Source of the DNA: Planctomycetota bacterium
GTDB lineage: Bacteria > Planctomycetota > Planctomycetia > Planctomycetales > Planctomycetaceae
Length of the DNA: 43,528 nt
Assembly (NCBI GenBank): GCA_027618475.1
Contig: JAQCEJ010000040.1
Location: 1-43,528 of the forward strand
Reading direction: 5' to 3'
Under the pieces are notes generated by a model that saw nothing but the letters and a program-made list of their open reading frames with translations, was not told where the DNA came from and did not search any database. Shown here one piece after another: positions 8,104-17,086 of the stretch. Each line of letters begins with the position of its first letter. The first letter of the stretch is position 1. The position numbers were made by a program, and so were the translations under genes.

Positions 8104-9966
8104 TTATTCCGACACGGTTTCAAACGTGGCGTCGTCGCCGATAGTGACTCCTGATTCGTTCTCCGCTACGAGGCGGTAGTGATAGGTGGTCCCTGGTTTC
8201 AGTCCGTCAATCGCGGCGAAAGCGAGTCGCGGCGTCATTTGTAACCCGCCGTATTGCGGTGAGGTCGAGTTGCCGTAACGGGTGTTGGTTCCATATTCGA
8301 AATAGAACACGGTTTTCTTCCCCAGCGGAGTCAACCGCCCCGTCACTGTGGCCGACGAACCGGCGAGACGTTTCGCTGCTCCCGTCACCACATGGGGTTT
8401 GGCGTCGGCGGGAATGGTAAACTCGACGTCGTCGCCATAGGTTGTGCCGAGTTCGTTCTCGGCAACCAGGCGAAAGTGATACGTCTGACCTGGGGCAAGC
8501 TCGTCCACATCGAGATTGACGTGGTACCAATCGTCATCCGTCGTATACTCGGCCCCCGTGCCGAAGAGTTCGATTTCCCCCAGTCCCCAGCATTCGGGCT
8601 GATAGCCGGATAAAATTCGAACTTTGACATACTGCGCTTCGGCGTTGAGGTCTTTCTGCAAAAAATAGACGAAGCCTGGTCCGGCGGTTGAGTTTGTTGC
8701 AATTTCACCGGTCGTTAACGATTTCCACGTCATGCCATCCTGCGACGTCATGACTTCGATCTCTCGACTCGGCCAATCTGTATGCTGATGAATCTGTACG
8801 ATGTTAACGGTTACAGGACGATCGAATTCGTAGACAAACTCTTGGGGGTGGTCTGGGTTTTCGCTGCTCTCCCACATTTTATCTTGACCGTTGCGCCAGC
8901 CATCGGTGAGTCGCGACGGTTCGCCCCCTCCTGTCGGGGACGCGATCAGTTTTCCTCCATTTGCGGGATGAACCAGCGAATAGTTGCGATACGCCAATTC
9001 AAATTCGTCAATGTCGATCGAACCGACAGGACGATTTGACGGATCGACAAACGCGAGCAGATGAAAAAAATCGCACGTGACATGCCCAAGCGAATGATTG
9101 ATCGAGGCGTATTCGTAGTTCGGCCGCAATTGAGCCAGATTGTTGCCGCCGTACGTCCAGGCGTGCGAATCGTTCGTTAGACGATACGTGACATGTTCCC
9201 ATTCTCCCGAACGAAGTGCATCGGTAAGGGTAAAACCTGTGTAGGCCCAGTTGGCACGACGCCAGTCGGGAGTAAATTGTTGAGTGATATCGTTTTCACT
9301 CTGCGTCCACCAGCAGAATTCGGCACCGTTCGGATGAAACTCGTTTCCTCGAACGGCGAGCGAGACGCGGGCATCGCGAAAATCGGGATCCCCGCCGGTA
9401 AAATTGACGAGTTGCCCATCGCTGTTGGGATGCGATCCGGGATAGAAATAAGATGTCAAATGCAACGTACCGATGCCATCGACATGATTGGGATCGTCGC
9501 CGCTCGGTTCTGAAAACCGCACGAATCCTCCTGTCGAACCTCCCGAGTCGTGATGCACCAGATCGGTTCCCGTCATTCCTCCCTGCCAGCCCGCAATACC
9601 GGAGTTCCAACTTTCGTGATAATAGGCCGCGAGTTTGGGAGGAAGGTTCTGTTTCGTTGTTGTTGAGCCATACTCGGTCGAGGTACCGTATTCGAACCAG
9701 TACCGGGTCGGTAGTTCATGTGGCTGGATGCGTCCGTTGACCGTCATCGCCGTCAGGCCGAGCGGTGATGCCTTACTCGTTTCGACTTCGGTTTTTGCTG
9801 GGACGTTCGCTGCCACCGCCCGATCGCCAAACCATGCTGGTCCCCCCTGTGTGAACAACACAACCAGAAGGCCTGCCACGCCCAGTGCGATCGAAAGAGA
9901 TCGTCCGACGTGTGGGAATGGCAGACGACAACGATTCTTGAATGAGCCAATGATGTGGTGAATCAT
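8104..9966 (-). CDS. Large secreted protein with fibronectin III-like and discoidin-like domains
   Basis: A 620-aa exported protein. A basic N-terminus is followed by a hydrophobic segment (~24-42), a signal peptide or anchor. Fibronectin III-like modules have the repeated phrases FEYGTSTEYG (~92), YHFRLVAENELGTTYGDD (~500), FEYGTNTRYGNST (~560) and YHYRLVAENESGVTIGDD (C-terminus). Between them, at about 350-470, lies an F5/8-type-C (discoidin)-like domain: NGGKLIASPTGGGEPSRLTDG, then YEFDRPVTVNIVQIH, SREIEVMTSQDGMTWKSL and AQYVKVRILSGYQPECWGLGEIELFG. The N-terminal third (~120-330) looks like a concanavalin-type laminin-G/lectin domain. Such proteins usually bind glycans or matrix; no catalytic motif is seen. 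It is divergent from the Cys-rich gene at 10.2 kb. Confidence 0.75.
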   Translation of the reverse strand: MIHHIIGSFKNRCRLPFPHVGRSLSIALGVAGLLVVLFTQGGPAWFGDRAVAANVPAKTEVETSKASPLGLTAMTVNGRIQPHELPTRYWFEYGTSTEYGSTTTKQNLPPKLAAYYHESWNSGIAGWQGGMTGTDLVHHDSGGSTGGFVRFSEPSGDDPNHVDGIGTLHLTSYFYPGSHPNSDGQLVNFTGGDPDFRDARVSLAVRGNEFHPNGAEFCWWTQSENDITQQFTPDWRRANWAYTGFTLTDALRSGEWEHVTYRLTNDSHAWTYGGNNLAQLRPNYEYASINHSLGHVTCDFFHLLAFVDPSNRPVGSIDIDEFELAYRNYSLVHPANGGKLIASPTGGGEPSRLTDGWRNGQDKMWESSENPDHPQEFVYEFDRPVTVNIVQIHQHTDWPSREIEVMTSQDGMTWKSLTTGEIATNSTAGPGFVYFLQKDLNAEAQYVKVRILSGYQPECWGLGEIELFGTGAEYTTDDDWYHVNLDVDELAPGQTYHFRLVAENELGTTYGDDVEFTIPADAKPHVVTGAAKRLAGSSATVTGRLTPLGKKTVFYFEYGTNTRYGNSTSPQYGGLQMTPRLAFAAIDGLKPGTTYHYRLVAENESGVTIGDDATFETVSE

Positions 9967-10244
9967 GCGAGCGACCTTTGTGCTCAGGGGAAAAGACGTC
10001 CGATCGGCAGGGAGCCGAATTCAATCCCTATTGTATCGTGAAACGCCGTTATTCCTACCACATCGCGGATTGATTTCGATTTCCGCAGACCGGTGAACAC
10101 GAAACCCACGGTTCCCAAGTTCAAGAAATTTAATGGTCAAATGGGGTTTGAGTTGCATTAGGATCGTTTTCGATTTACGCTGATGATGTGGAGAGCGAGC
10201 CGATTGAACGTCGTCAAACGTCTTTCGCATCGCGTGTACCGATT

Positions 10245-10892
10245 ATGGTTTTCCGACTCGATATGCCCGTTCGCCCCTGGTTGCACCGGCTCATCAGCCT
10301 GTGTGCGATCGCAGCATTGCTCGTCGGAATTGTACCTCTTCCATTAGACTCGTCTCCGCCGGTCGCGAAAGATACCTCGAAGCCATTCCCCTGCCAGAAC
10401 CATCGCTGCGGATGCCGTTCCGCCGATCAGTGCTGGAAGAAATGCTGTTGTTTCACCAATCAGCAGAAACTGGCGTGGGCCAAAAAGCACCGCGTCGCAT
10501 TACCCGAATTCGTCATCGCGGCTGCGAATCGAGAACAAACGTCGGAGACCACGTCGCCGCCGTTGTGCCACTCTCAGGCCAAACAAACCTGTCAATCGGG
10601 GAAAAGCGGTCATCGTGCTAAAGGCGTCTCTCCGTCTGTTAGCCACGCGTCAGAATCGCCGGCAAATAGACTCACAGACGCCCAAGAGGACGTGACGTTT
10701 GTCGTCGGTCTTCTGGCGCAGCGATGCCGGGGGGAAAGCACCTTCTGGAATTCACTCCCGTGGACCATTTTGCCCCCCGCAATGACCATCTCGGCTCGCC
10801 CCGAAAAGCCGATCGATACCTGGTCGCTCACGTCCGACGAGAGTGTCGACGTATCGCAGCGACCCCCTGTTCCGCCGCCGCGAGCAGTCTGA
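10245..10892 (+). CDS. Cys-rich membrane-anchored protein, possible metal-binding
   Basis: A hydrophobic N-terminal segment (LISLCAIAALLVGIVPLPL) anchors or exports the protein. It is followed by a dense cysteine cluster, C-x4-C-x-C-x5-C-x3-CCC, in CQNHRCGCRSADQCWKKCCC, and then FTNQQKLAWAKKHRV. I recall this arrangement as a recurrent uncharacterised planctomycete family. The rest of the protein is polar and low in complexity. The start is uncertain: the frame opens at a GTG at 10188, and ATGs occur at 10245 and 10263, none with a clear ribosome site; 10245 is chosen because it lies just before the hydrophobic segment. A metal role is inferred from the cysteines and from the DUF1559/DUF4198 genes that follow. 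Confidence 0.65.
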   Translation: MVFRLDMPVRPWLHRLISLCAIAALLVGIVPLPLDSSPPVAKDTSKPFPCQNHRCGCRSADQCWKKCCCFTNQQKLAWAKKHRVALPEFVIAAANREQTSETTSPPLCHSQAKQTCQSGKSGHRAKGVSPSVSHASESPANRLTDAQEDVTFVVGLLAQRCRGESTFWNSLPWTILPPAMTISARPEKPIDTWSLTSDESVDVSQRPPVPPPRAV

Positions 10893-11254
10893 CAACCGAC
10901 TGTCGGACCGACTTCATTTTCCGCCATGCGCTATGTGCACCGGCGCGGCCTGTGGCGATGTTATCGCGACAGATGCTGCGGCTTATGTTCGCACGCTCAC
11001 GCGGGTCTCGGTCTCGCTCTCCACAACAGCCTGGCTGTTGGCCTTTGTGAGCGTGCCACCATGCGCCGCGGCGAAATGTCGAAACTCCGGCACGACAGTT
11101 GAAAAATGGGTGGCACTGCCGGCTTGTCCGGCAGTGCGGTTGTGAGGCATCGGAAAAACACGGGTGGACACGCCATCCGTGGCACACACAATTTGATCAT
11201 CCCTCATTTTCAACGGGCTGTTAATACATCTTCATCACCTGAGAGGAACATAAA
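10893..11254. other. Intergenic stretch carrying repeat copy 2
   Basis: The first ~195 bases after the Cys-rich gene show no gene; several overlapping frames of 60-120 aa occur on both strands and none has family features or a ribosome site. The rest, 11090-11224, is the reverse-oriented copy of the double-hairpin repeat. GAGAGGA at 11241-11247 is the ribosome site of the next gene. Confidence 0.6.
11090..11224. repeat. MITE-like double-hairpin repeat, copy 2 (inverted)
   Basis: This is the reverse complement of the element at 3097-3220, slightly diverged. The hairpin CACTGCCGG / CCGGCAGTG (11114-11122 and 11128-11136) is intact; the second, CACGGGTGG / CCATCCGTG (11159-11167 and 11173-11181), has one mismatch. 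The right end, ATTTTCAACGGGCTGTTAA, is the complement of the family end TTAACAGCCCGTTGAAAAT; the left end is degraded. It sits 30 nt before the DUF1559 start codon, so it would be in that gene's leader if the promoter lies upstream. Confidence 0.75.
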
Positions 11255-12292
11255 ATGTCTCCCCGAAGATCTCGCATCCACCAACGGCGAGGTTTCACGC
11301 TGATTGAACTGCTGGTGGTTATTGCCATCATTGCTGTGTTGATCGCGTTGTTGCTCCCCGCCGTGCAGCAGGCCCGTGAAGCGGCACGACGAATCCAATG
11401 CCGCAACAATCTCAAGCAGATCGGACTTGCACTTCACAACTACGAATCGTCGCATAACAGTTTTCCACCGGGACGGGTCGGCTATCCGATGGTGTTTTCG
11501 GCCCATGCGGCGATTCTCCCCTACATCGATGGTGCCAATCTTTCCAATGCCATCGATTTCAACACGGCTCCGACGTTTGTCGAACCCCCGGTCGCACCCT
11601 ATTCTCAGAACGTGATTGCCGCCATGACGGTCATACCGATGTATGTCTGTGCGAGCGACTTTCAACGGATGTCCGGGAACTCGTATGCTCCCACAAATTA
11701 CGTCGTCTGTGCCGGCAGTGGCTCTGACGCAACCACACGCTATATTCGCCGCGGCGATGGCGTGATGTTCGACGTGAAGTTGCTGGGCGTTACCAGACTT
11801 CGCGATATTACCGACGGACTGTCGAATACCGCTGCCGTCAGCGAACAGACGCTGGGAATGGGTTATAGCGGCGGGAGCGGGTCGTCGGCGGCCCCGGCGA
11901 TTCCCGGATCGACCCCTCCGGTGCAATACGCGCAACAGGTGCTTAACCTTTCCAGTTCACAGAACGATTCGATCAGCGGAACCGACACCAGTCCGGCGAA
12001 TTGCGTCGTGGGAGCCTCGGGATGGTGGAAAGGGATTCGAGGCGCAAAATGGATGAACGGCCATTACGGCGATACGATCTACAATCATGCGATGACGCCC
12101 AACGCGAAAACGTTCGATTGCGGCAACGCCAGCCACAATGCCGGATTGACCGCCGCTCGCAGCCAGCACGCCGGAGGTGTCTCGATGTTATTGTGCGACG
12201 GTAGCGTTCGTTTCGTCAGCGACAGTGTCGATCTCGGCATTTGGCGAGCATTGGCGACAAAATCCGGCACCGAAGTGCTCGGTGAATTCTAG
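11255..12292 (+). CDS. DUF1559 pilin-like (prepilin N-terminal cleavage/methylation) protein
   Basis: A 345-aa protein with a type IV pilin-like N-terminus: [18 protein letters not shown] and a long hydrophobic helix to about residue 36, with the expected Gly|Phe cleavage site and Glu at +5. Then comes the DUF1559 signature [20 protein letters not shown] and, near the C-terminus, the H-x-DG-type motif [15 protein letters not shown]. Members occur in large numbers in planctomycetes and probably form pseudopilin-like surface or periplasmic assemblies. GAGAGGA lies 7 nt before the ATG. It is followed after 32 nt by the DUF4198 gene, most likely in one operon. Confidence 0.9.
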   Translation: MSPRRSRIHQRRGFTLIELLVVIAIIAVLIALLLPAVQQAREAARRIQCRNNLKQIGLALHNYESSHNSFPPGRVGYPMVFSAHAAILPYIDGANLSNAIDFNTAPTFVEPPVAPYSQNVIAAMTVIPMYVCASDFQRMSGNSYAPTNYVVCAGSGSDATTRYIRRGDGVMFDVKLLGVTRLRDITDGLSNTAAVSEQTLGMGYSGGSGSSAAPAIPGSTPPVQYAQQVLNLSSSQNDSISGTDTSPANCVVGASGWWKGIRGAKWMNGHYGDTIYNHAMTPNAKTFDCGNASHNAGLTAARSQHAGGVSMLLCDGSVRFVSDSVDLGIWRALATKSGTEVLGEF

Positions 12293-12324
12293 AATTTCGA
12301 TGTTTCAGAAAGCAGGTTCTGATC

Positions 12325-13128
12325 ATGATAAAATCAGCGTTGATTTCGGTCGGTGTCGTTTCGGTTCTCGTTCTCGGTCAACTGCACGCACACGACACGT
12401 GGGTGCAAACCAATACCAATCTCGTTCGCATCGGCGATGGTGTTCACATCGATCTCGTGTTGGGAAATCACGGCAACGATCATCGCGATTTCAAAATCGC
12501 CGGTAAACTTGGCATCGAAAAAGCCGTGCTGAAAGTGCATGCACCGAACGGGTCGGCCTATGATGTCAAAGACCGGCTCGCCGATCTTGGTTACGCTCCC
12601 AAAGAAGGATTCTGGTCGACAAAGTTCGTTGCCGCCGAACCGGGACTTTATCTCGTCGAACATGTTGTCGATCAAGTCGTTAATCACGGCATGCCGGTCC
12701 GCTCGGTCAAGAGCGGCAAGACCTGTTTTGTTGTCAGCAAGTCGCTCGACGACGTTCCTCCGTCACACCCCGGTTTCGATCAACCGCTGGGACATCCCCT
12801 CGAAATCGTACCGATCGCCAACCCGGTGACACCGATGGGGCCCGACGTCGCTATTCGCGTGCAGGTTCTCTACAAAGGGAAACCGCTACCCGATTCGCGC
12901 GTCTCGTTTATTCCGCGCGGCGCGACGCTGGCCGAAGGGTTCGATGAAAACTTCGAGAGGAGGACAACCGAAAACGGAACAGCGTCGTTCACGCCACGAG
13001 AAGGGAATTATTATCTGGTCGTCGTCCATCACAAGACCGACGAGAAGGGTGACGACTACGAAAGCACATCGTATGCGGCGACGCTGACGGTCTTTGTCCC
13101 CGACGTTTGTCCCTGCTGTGGTGAGTGA
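12325..13128 (+). CDS. Secreted DUF4198 protein, metal-uptake accessory candidate
   Basis: A 267-aa protein with a signal peptide (hydrophobic residues 5-20). Cleavage after LHA would leave a mature N-terminus beginning with His (HDTW), as in DUF4198 proteins, which are often found beside nickel/cobalt uptake genes. A DUF4198 core follows: FWSTKFVAAEPGLYLVEH, PLGHPLEIVP, VRVLYKGKPLPDSRVSFIPRG-like text and NGTASFTPREGNYYLVV. The C-terminus has a CPCC motif (DVCPCCGE). N-terminal His and terminal cysteines would both suit metal binding. It lies 32 nt after the DUF1559 gene and only 3 nt from the convergent SpoIID-domain gene. No transporter is adjacent. Confidence 0.8.
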   Translation: MIKSALISVGVVSVLVLGQLHAHDTWVQTNTNLVRIGDGVHIDLVLGNHGNDHRDFKIAGKLGIEKAVLKVHAPNGSAYDVKDRLADLGYAPKEGFWSTKFVAAEPGLYLVEHVVDQVVNHGMPVRSVKSGKTCFVVSKSLDDVPPSHPGFDQPLGHPLEIVPIANPVTPMGPDVAIRVQVLYKGKPLPDSRVSFIPRGATLAEGFDENFERRTTENGTASFTPREGNYYLVVVHHKTDEKGDDYESTSYAATLTVFVPDVCPCCGE

Positions 13129-13131
13129 ACG

Positions 13132-14454
13132 CTATCGTCCGGGATCAAGCACCACGATATCAGCCCGAGGGTAATAATACCGGAGGATCTCGACGCACGA
13201 TTTTTTTTCAAGAGCCTGTCCGCGGGCTCCCCATTGGCAGAGACCGACGCCGTGACCATGACCCGAGCCGCGAAGATGTATTTGCGTGCTCGTCGGTTCG
13301 ATGCTGAACTTGGGAGAATACAATTTCGAGGTTCCCAGTTGGTTACGAAGATCGATGCCGCTGACAACGGCTCGCTTTCCCTGATTCGTCAAGAAGAATG
13401 TGGGAATCAACCCAAGCTGTTTGAGCGGAATCGATTCGATGTTAGACACCCGACGATCGGCGATACCGGTATTTGCACGGTTGGACTCGAGTAACGAAGC
13501 CGTTCGTTGAAAAAAGTCCTTCCGTTCGAATTCGGCACTCCAGCGGTACCGATCGGCCGCCGAGCACCAGTTGCAGGAAACCCCCGTCAGCCAGGTCGGC
13601 GTATCGGGAAAAACCTCGCGGCCCGACGTCGTCGAACCGCCGCAGACCGCCGAATAATAGGTGCGAAACAGACGGCCGCGATCGAGACACACCATGCCGC
13701 GCGTCTGCTCGACAATCTGTCGGCTTTCTTCACTTTCGCCGGCGAGACGCCGTTGACCGTCGCGGTACTGGAAGCCGAGGTATTTTTGGCTTTGCACGCT
13801 GGCATAGACGTCGAACAGATCCGATCGTCGCTGCTGAATCTGATACAAGGCGAACGTTCGTGCGACGACCGCCTGCGCCTGACGTGCCGCCGGAGGAAAC
13901 GCTTTCGGCATTTCGCTGTCGACGACACTCGCCAGATATTCTTCGAGCGGCAGCACGTTGACCGCCAGAAATGTCTGATCGGGGCGACGTATCAATCGCA
14001 AACGTCCTCGATACTGATGATCGTTCACCCAGAACCCCGGCGAACGCACCGGTACGAGTTCGATCTGAGAAGCCCGATACGTTTGATCGCCGAGTTTGAA
14101 CTCCGTTCGAGTCGTCGTCATCTTCACCGTCCCGCGCGGCAGTCGGTTGAACTTCTCTCGTTGTCCCGACAGGTAAATGTCGCACGGACCATCGATTTCG
14201 ACGTTCAATTCACGCACGGCATCGTGCGTCAGAACAACACGCACGTCAAAATCGGCCCTCGTTGCGGGAAGGGGAGTTTGATTGGCACGACGTATCTGTA
14301 ATTCCGGCAGCAATTCGCGAGATGTCTCGTTCGGTCCCCGATGTACCACCGACCAGCCGGTGACCAGACCCACGACGATAACGAGCATCAAACCGACTCG
14401 CTGCGCGAGTCGATATCCGATGCTCGAATGTACGGCTGAGCGGTCGCGGCTCAT
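13132..14454 (-). CDS. SpoIID/LytB-domain protein (peptidoglycan lytic transglycosylase-like)
   Basis: A 440-aa protein with one N-terminal membrane segment (~19-33) and an exported body. The SpoIID core starts near residue 160: LPLEEYLASVVDSEMP, with the catalytic-type Glu181, then AARQAQAVVARTFAL, a central YYSAVCGGSTTSGREVFP with the conserved Cys/Gly region, and the terminal GSGHGHGVGLCQWGARGQA. SpoIID cleaves denuded glycan strands of peptidoglycan in sporulating bacteria; homologues in non-sporulating bacteria act in the cell wall. It follows the phosphoglucosamine-mutase gene after 30 nt, so the two probably form an operon for peptidoglycan precursor and remodelling. The stop codon lies 3 nt from the opposing DUF4198 stop. 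Confidence 0.88.
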   Translation of the reverse strand: MSRDRSAVHSSIGYRLAQRVGLMLVIVVGLVTGWSVVHRGPNETSRELLPELQIRRANQTPLPATRADFDVRVVLTHDAVRELNVEIDGPCDIYLSGQREKFNRLPRGTVKMTTTRTEFKLGDQTYRASQIELVPVRSPGFWVNDHQYRGRLRLIRRPDQTFLAVNVLPLEEYLASVVDSEMPKAFPPAARQAQAVVARTFALYQIQQRRSDLFDVYASVQSQKYLGFQYRDGQRRLAGESEESRQIVEQTRGMVCLDRGRLFRTYYSAVCGGSTTSGREVFPDTPTWLTGVSCNWCSAADRYRWSAEFERKDFFQRTASLLESNRANTGIADRRVSNIESIPLKQLGLIPTFFLTNQGKRAVVSGIDLRNQLGTSKLYSPKFSIEPTSTQIHLRGSGHGHGVGLCQWGARGQALEKKSCVEILRYYYPRADIVVLDPGR

Positions 14455-14484
14455 GAGTCTCTCTTTTCGTCTTTCAGCAACCGG

Positions 14485-15837
14485 TTATTCACTCACGGCG
14501 TGCTTAACAGCGTCAACAGCACGCCGACAGAGTTGACTGGCGGAGTCCCCATCGGGAGCTTCGGCAATAATGCGAATGATCGGTTCGGTGTTGCTGGCTC
14601 GCACCTGCACCCATTGTCGATCCCAATCGAGCCGTAAGCCATCTCCCTTTTGTGCGTCGGCATCCGCAAAGATCGCCTCGAGCGCGGCGCAGGCGACGTC
14701 GACTTTTTCTCGGGGACAGGTGAGCTTGTCTTTAACGATCGCATACTTCGGCAGCGAATCGACCCACGCCGAGAGGGGAATCTCCTTCTCGGCGAGTCCT
14801 GCCAGCGTATAGGCCATCGCCACAAAACTGTCGCGAACATAACCGACGCGCGGCTCGATGACACCGCCGTTTCCTTCACCACCGAGAATCCCTTTAACCT
14901 CTTTCATCTTCGTGCAGACATGGGCTTCGCCGACCATCGAACGGTGAAACTCGCAACCATAGCGTGCGGCGATATCGGCGGTCACCCGGCTGGTCGAACC
15001 ATTGACAACCACCGGACCCGGACGATGCGCTAAAACGAAATCGGCGGAAAGCGCGAGCGTGAGTTCTTCACCGATGAAATTTCCCTTCTCATCGACAATC
15101 GCCAACCGGTCGGCGTCGGGATCCTGAGCGAAACCGACGTCGGCACCATGGTGACGTACGGCATCGCAAAGACCGGTCAGATTGTCGGCGATCGGTTCTG
15201 GTGTATGCTCGAACCGTCCGTCGGGAGTTTCACCGAGCACGGTCACATCACACCCCAGTTGTTCGAGCAATCGCGGCGTCGCGACTCCTCCCGATCCATG
15301 ATTGCAATCCAGTACGACACGAAACTTTTTTGCGACAATTTTTTCGGCGTCAATAAGTAGCATCACGCGCTCGATATGCGGCGTTGCCGCATCGGGGTAC
15401 GATTCGAGCGTTCCCAACCGATCCCACGGCTGATATTTGATATGTCCCGATTCGAGAATATGGAGCAGTTGTTGTCCCTGGGTCTGATTGAATACCGATC
15501 CCGCCGACGAAAACGGTTTAAGGCCGTTCCACGGCGGAGGATTGTGGCTTGCGGTAATCTGCAAGCCGGCAGCGGCTTTGAGATGTTGCACCAACACACC
15601 GCACGTCGGCGTGGTTGCGATGCCGGCGTCAATGACGCGACACCCGGTGGCGAGAAGTCCTGCGAAGACGGCCTGCTGCAGCATCGGCCCGGTCGAGCGA
15701 CCGTCACGAGAAACAACAACCGTTTTTCCCTCGGCCCATGTTCCCAGAGCTGCGGCGAATCGCACCACATATTCAGGATCGAGTCCGTCTCCGATAATTC
15801 CTCGCAATCCCGAGATGCTCAATATCCGCTGCGTCAT
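14485..15837 (-). CDS. glmM: Phosphoglucosamine mutase / phosphomannomutase family enzyme
   Basis: A 450-aa alpha-D-phosphohexomutase with all four family signatures in order: the phosphoserine loop TASHNP (Ser97), the Mg-binding DPDADR (~239-244), the sugar-specificity GEGNGG (~320-325) and the phosphate-binding RASNTEP (~413-419). The sugar loop GEGNGG fits glucosamine-type enzymes, which make glucosamine-1-phosphate for UDP-GlcNAc and peptidoglycan. The N-terminal LSISGLRGIIGDG is more like the archaeal/ManB-type subgroup than E. coli GlmM, so phosphomannomutase remains possible. The start at 15837 has GAGGGGAG just upstream; the frame is open to 15867. It is followed by the SpoIID-domain gene 30 nt downstream, which supports a wall role. 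Confidence 0.85.
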   Translation of the reverse strand: MTQRILSISGLRGIIGDGLDPEYVVRFAAALGTWAEGKTVVVSRDGRSTGPMLQQAVFAGLLATGCRVIDAGIATTPTCGVLVQHLKAAAGLQITASHNPPPWNGLKPFSSAGSVFNQTQGQQLLHILESGHIKYQPWDRLGTLESYPDAATPHIERVMLLIDAEKIVAKKFRVVLDCNHGSGGVATPRLLEQLGCDVTVLGETPDGRFEHTPEPIADNLTGLCDAVRHHGADVGFAQDPDADRLAIVDEKGNFIGEELTLALSADFVLAHRPGPVVVNGSTSRVTADIAARYGCEFHRSMVGEAHVCTKMKEVKGILGGEGNGGVIEPRVGYVRDSFVAMAYTLAGLAEKEIPLSAWVDSLPKYAIVKDKLTCPREKVDVACAALEAIFADADAQKGDGLRLDWDRQWVQVRASNTEPIIRIIAEAPDGDSASQLCRRAVDAVKHAVSE

Positions 15838-16012
15838 CCTGATGCTCCCCTCAACTCCGTGAAACACGAATTCTCGTTCGGTCGTGTGCCGTCAGCAATC
15901 GGAAATATAGCGGTTCGAGACAAATCGGGAAACGGGGAAAGTCCAACTCCTTACGACGATTACCATTCAGAGAATGAAACCCGCATCAAGGAGGGTCAAC
16001 GAAAGAAAATCA

Positions 16013-16042
16013 TTGCCCGTATCAACAATACCGGTGTATAAT
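16013..16042 (+). promoter_or_regulatory. Sigma-70-type promoter of the antitoxin-like gene
   Basis: TTGCCC (16013-16018), 18 bp spacer, perfect TATAAT (16037-16042). The ATG at 16049 lies 6 nt after the -10 box, exactly where transcription should begin, so the mRNA is probably leaderless. No ribosome site is present, which agrees. Confidence 0.6.
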
Positions 16043-16048
16043 CCCACC

Positions 16049-16318
16049 ATGAAAACAATCCTCACTAACGAACAGCGTCTGGCGCTCGACGAACAGCCTG
16101 AAGGAATCGAAGTCGAAGATCCACAGACGCAGAAAAAATACGTTTTGACGGACGCCGCATTGCATCATCGGGCGATGCAGGCACTTCACCGGCAGGAAGA
16201 TCGCGATGCGATTCAAGCGGGGATCGAGGACATGAAGGCCGGCCGCGTCGAACCATATTCAGAGGTAAGCCGTCGACTCCGTGCCCACCTTCGTGAGAAA
16301 TTCGGCGCTTGCACGTGA
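16049..16318 (+). CDS. Antitoxin-like small protein, 89 aa, without visible partner
   Basis: The ATG at 16049 begins MKTILTNEQRLAL; the frame stays open to 15974 but a perfect -10 box just before 16049 settles the start. The N-terminal half (DEQPEGIEVEDPQTQKKYVL) resembles short DNA-binding beta-strand antitoxins. The C-terminal half, DAIQAGIEDMKAGRVEPYSE followed by VSRRLRAHL, is the tail often seen in antitoxins of plasmid-maintenance type. No toxin gene lies next to it: downstream is the convergent plsC gene 42 nt away and upstream is the divergent mutase gene. It may be a solitary regulator or a relic of a toxin-antitoxin pair. Confidence 0.6.
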   Translation: MKTILTNEQRLALDEQPEGIEVEDPQTQKKYVLTDAALHHRAMQALHRQEDRDAIQAGIEDMKAGRVEPYSEVSRRLRAHLREKFGACT

Positions 16319-16360
16319 CCGTTTTAAACCAGATGAAATTGATTTCCAGAGCGGTGAGAA

Positions 16361-17062
16361 TTAGTGTCGAAGCTCATCCTTTTGTTTACCGCCCCCCTTC
16401 TCACAGCGCCACGCTTCCGCTTCATCCTGACAGATACATACGCGTTTACGGATGAACTCGACCAACTGCTGCTCGCACCCTTTCTCTAATAGCGGTTCCA
16501 GTTCGGCGTACGTTAATGGCGTGCCGAATACGATGCGAACTTTCTTCAATTTCAAGAACCAGGCATGACGGGGGAGGGCGAGATGTGCTCCCGCGATGCC
16601 AACCGGGTAGACCGTCGTTCGAGCTCGACGGATGAGCGAGATAAACCCCGGCTTGAATGGACCGACCTCACCATTATGCGTCCGCGTCCCTTCGGGAAAC
16701 ACGCCGACAAGAAAACCATGATCGATGCGACGAATCGCATCGCGCAGCATCGCCGGGCTGGCGGCGTCGCGGTTGATCGGCATGACGTATGTATGTCTCA
16801 ATATCCAACCGATAATCGGCACGCGAAACAGAGAATCGCGGGCCACGTAGCTGATCGGCCGTTTCAACGGCAGACCGACAAGCATCGGATCGAGAAAACT
16901 CTGGTGGTTTGCGAGTATCAATCCTCCCCCCGTCGGCGGGATGTGTTGAACCCCTCGAGCGCGGTATCGGAGCCAGAACTGAAAAAGGTTCTGCAAGACG
17001 AACTGATAAATCAACCAGAGCGCGTTACGCCGATTCGGTGATGGTAGGTCCGCTGATGACAT
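16361..17062 (-). CDS. plsC: 1-acyl-sn-glycerol-3-phosphate acyltransferase (PlsC family)
   Basis: A 233-aa membrane-associated acyltransferase that adds the second acyl chain in phospholipid synthesis. The catalytic motif HX4D appears as NHQSFLD (~52-58), the second block as GWILRHTYVMPINRD, the third as FPEGTR (~122-127) and the last as VYPVGIAGAHLAL. A hydrophobic N-terminal segment (ALWLIYQFVLQNLFQFWL) anchors it. ATG at 17062 is used; an in-frame TTG at 17080 is possible and would leave only 6 nt from the aldehyde dehydrogenase stop. The two genes are probably co-transcribed. Confidence 0.87.
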   Translation of the reverse strand: MSSADLPSPNRRNALWLIYQFVLQNLFQFWLRYRARGVQHIPPTGGGLILANHQSFLDPMLVGLPLKRPISYVARDSLFRVPIIGWILRHTYVMPINRDAASPAMLRDAIRRIDHGFLVGVFPEGTRTHNGEVGPFKPGFISLIRRARTTVYPVGIAGAHLALPRHAWFLKLKKVRIVFGTPLTYAELEPLLEKGCEQQLVEFIRKRVCICQDEAEAWRCEKGGGKQKDELRH

Positions 17063-17086
17063 CGCGACATCAATCCCCAAGTCGCC

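Noticed and set aside
15376-16041. A 221-aa plus-strand frame over the phosphohexomutase gene.
   Set aside because: It is the antisense shadow of a gene with all four family signatures.
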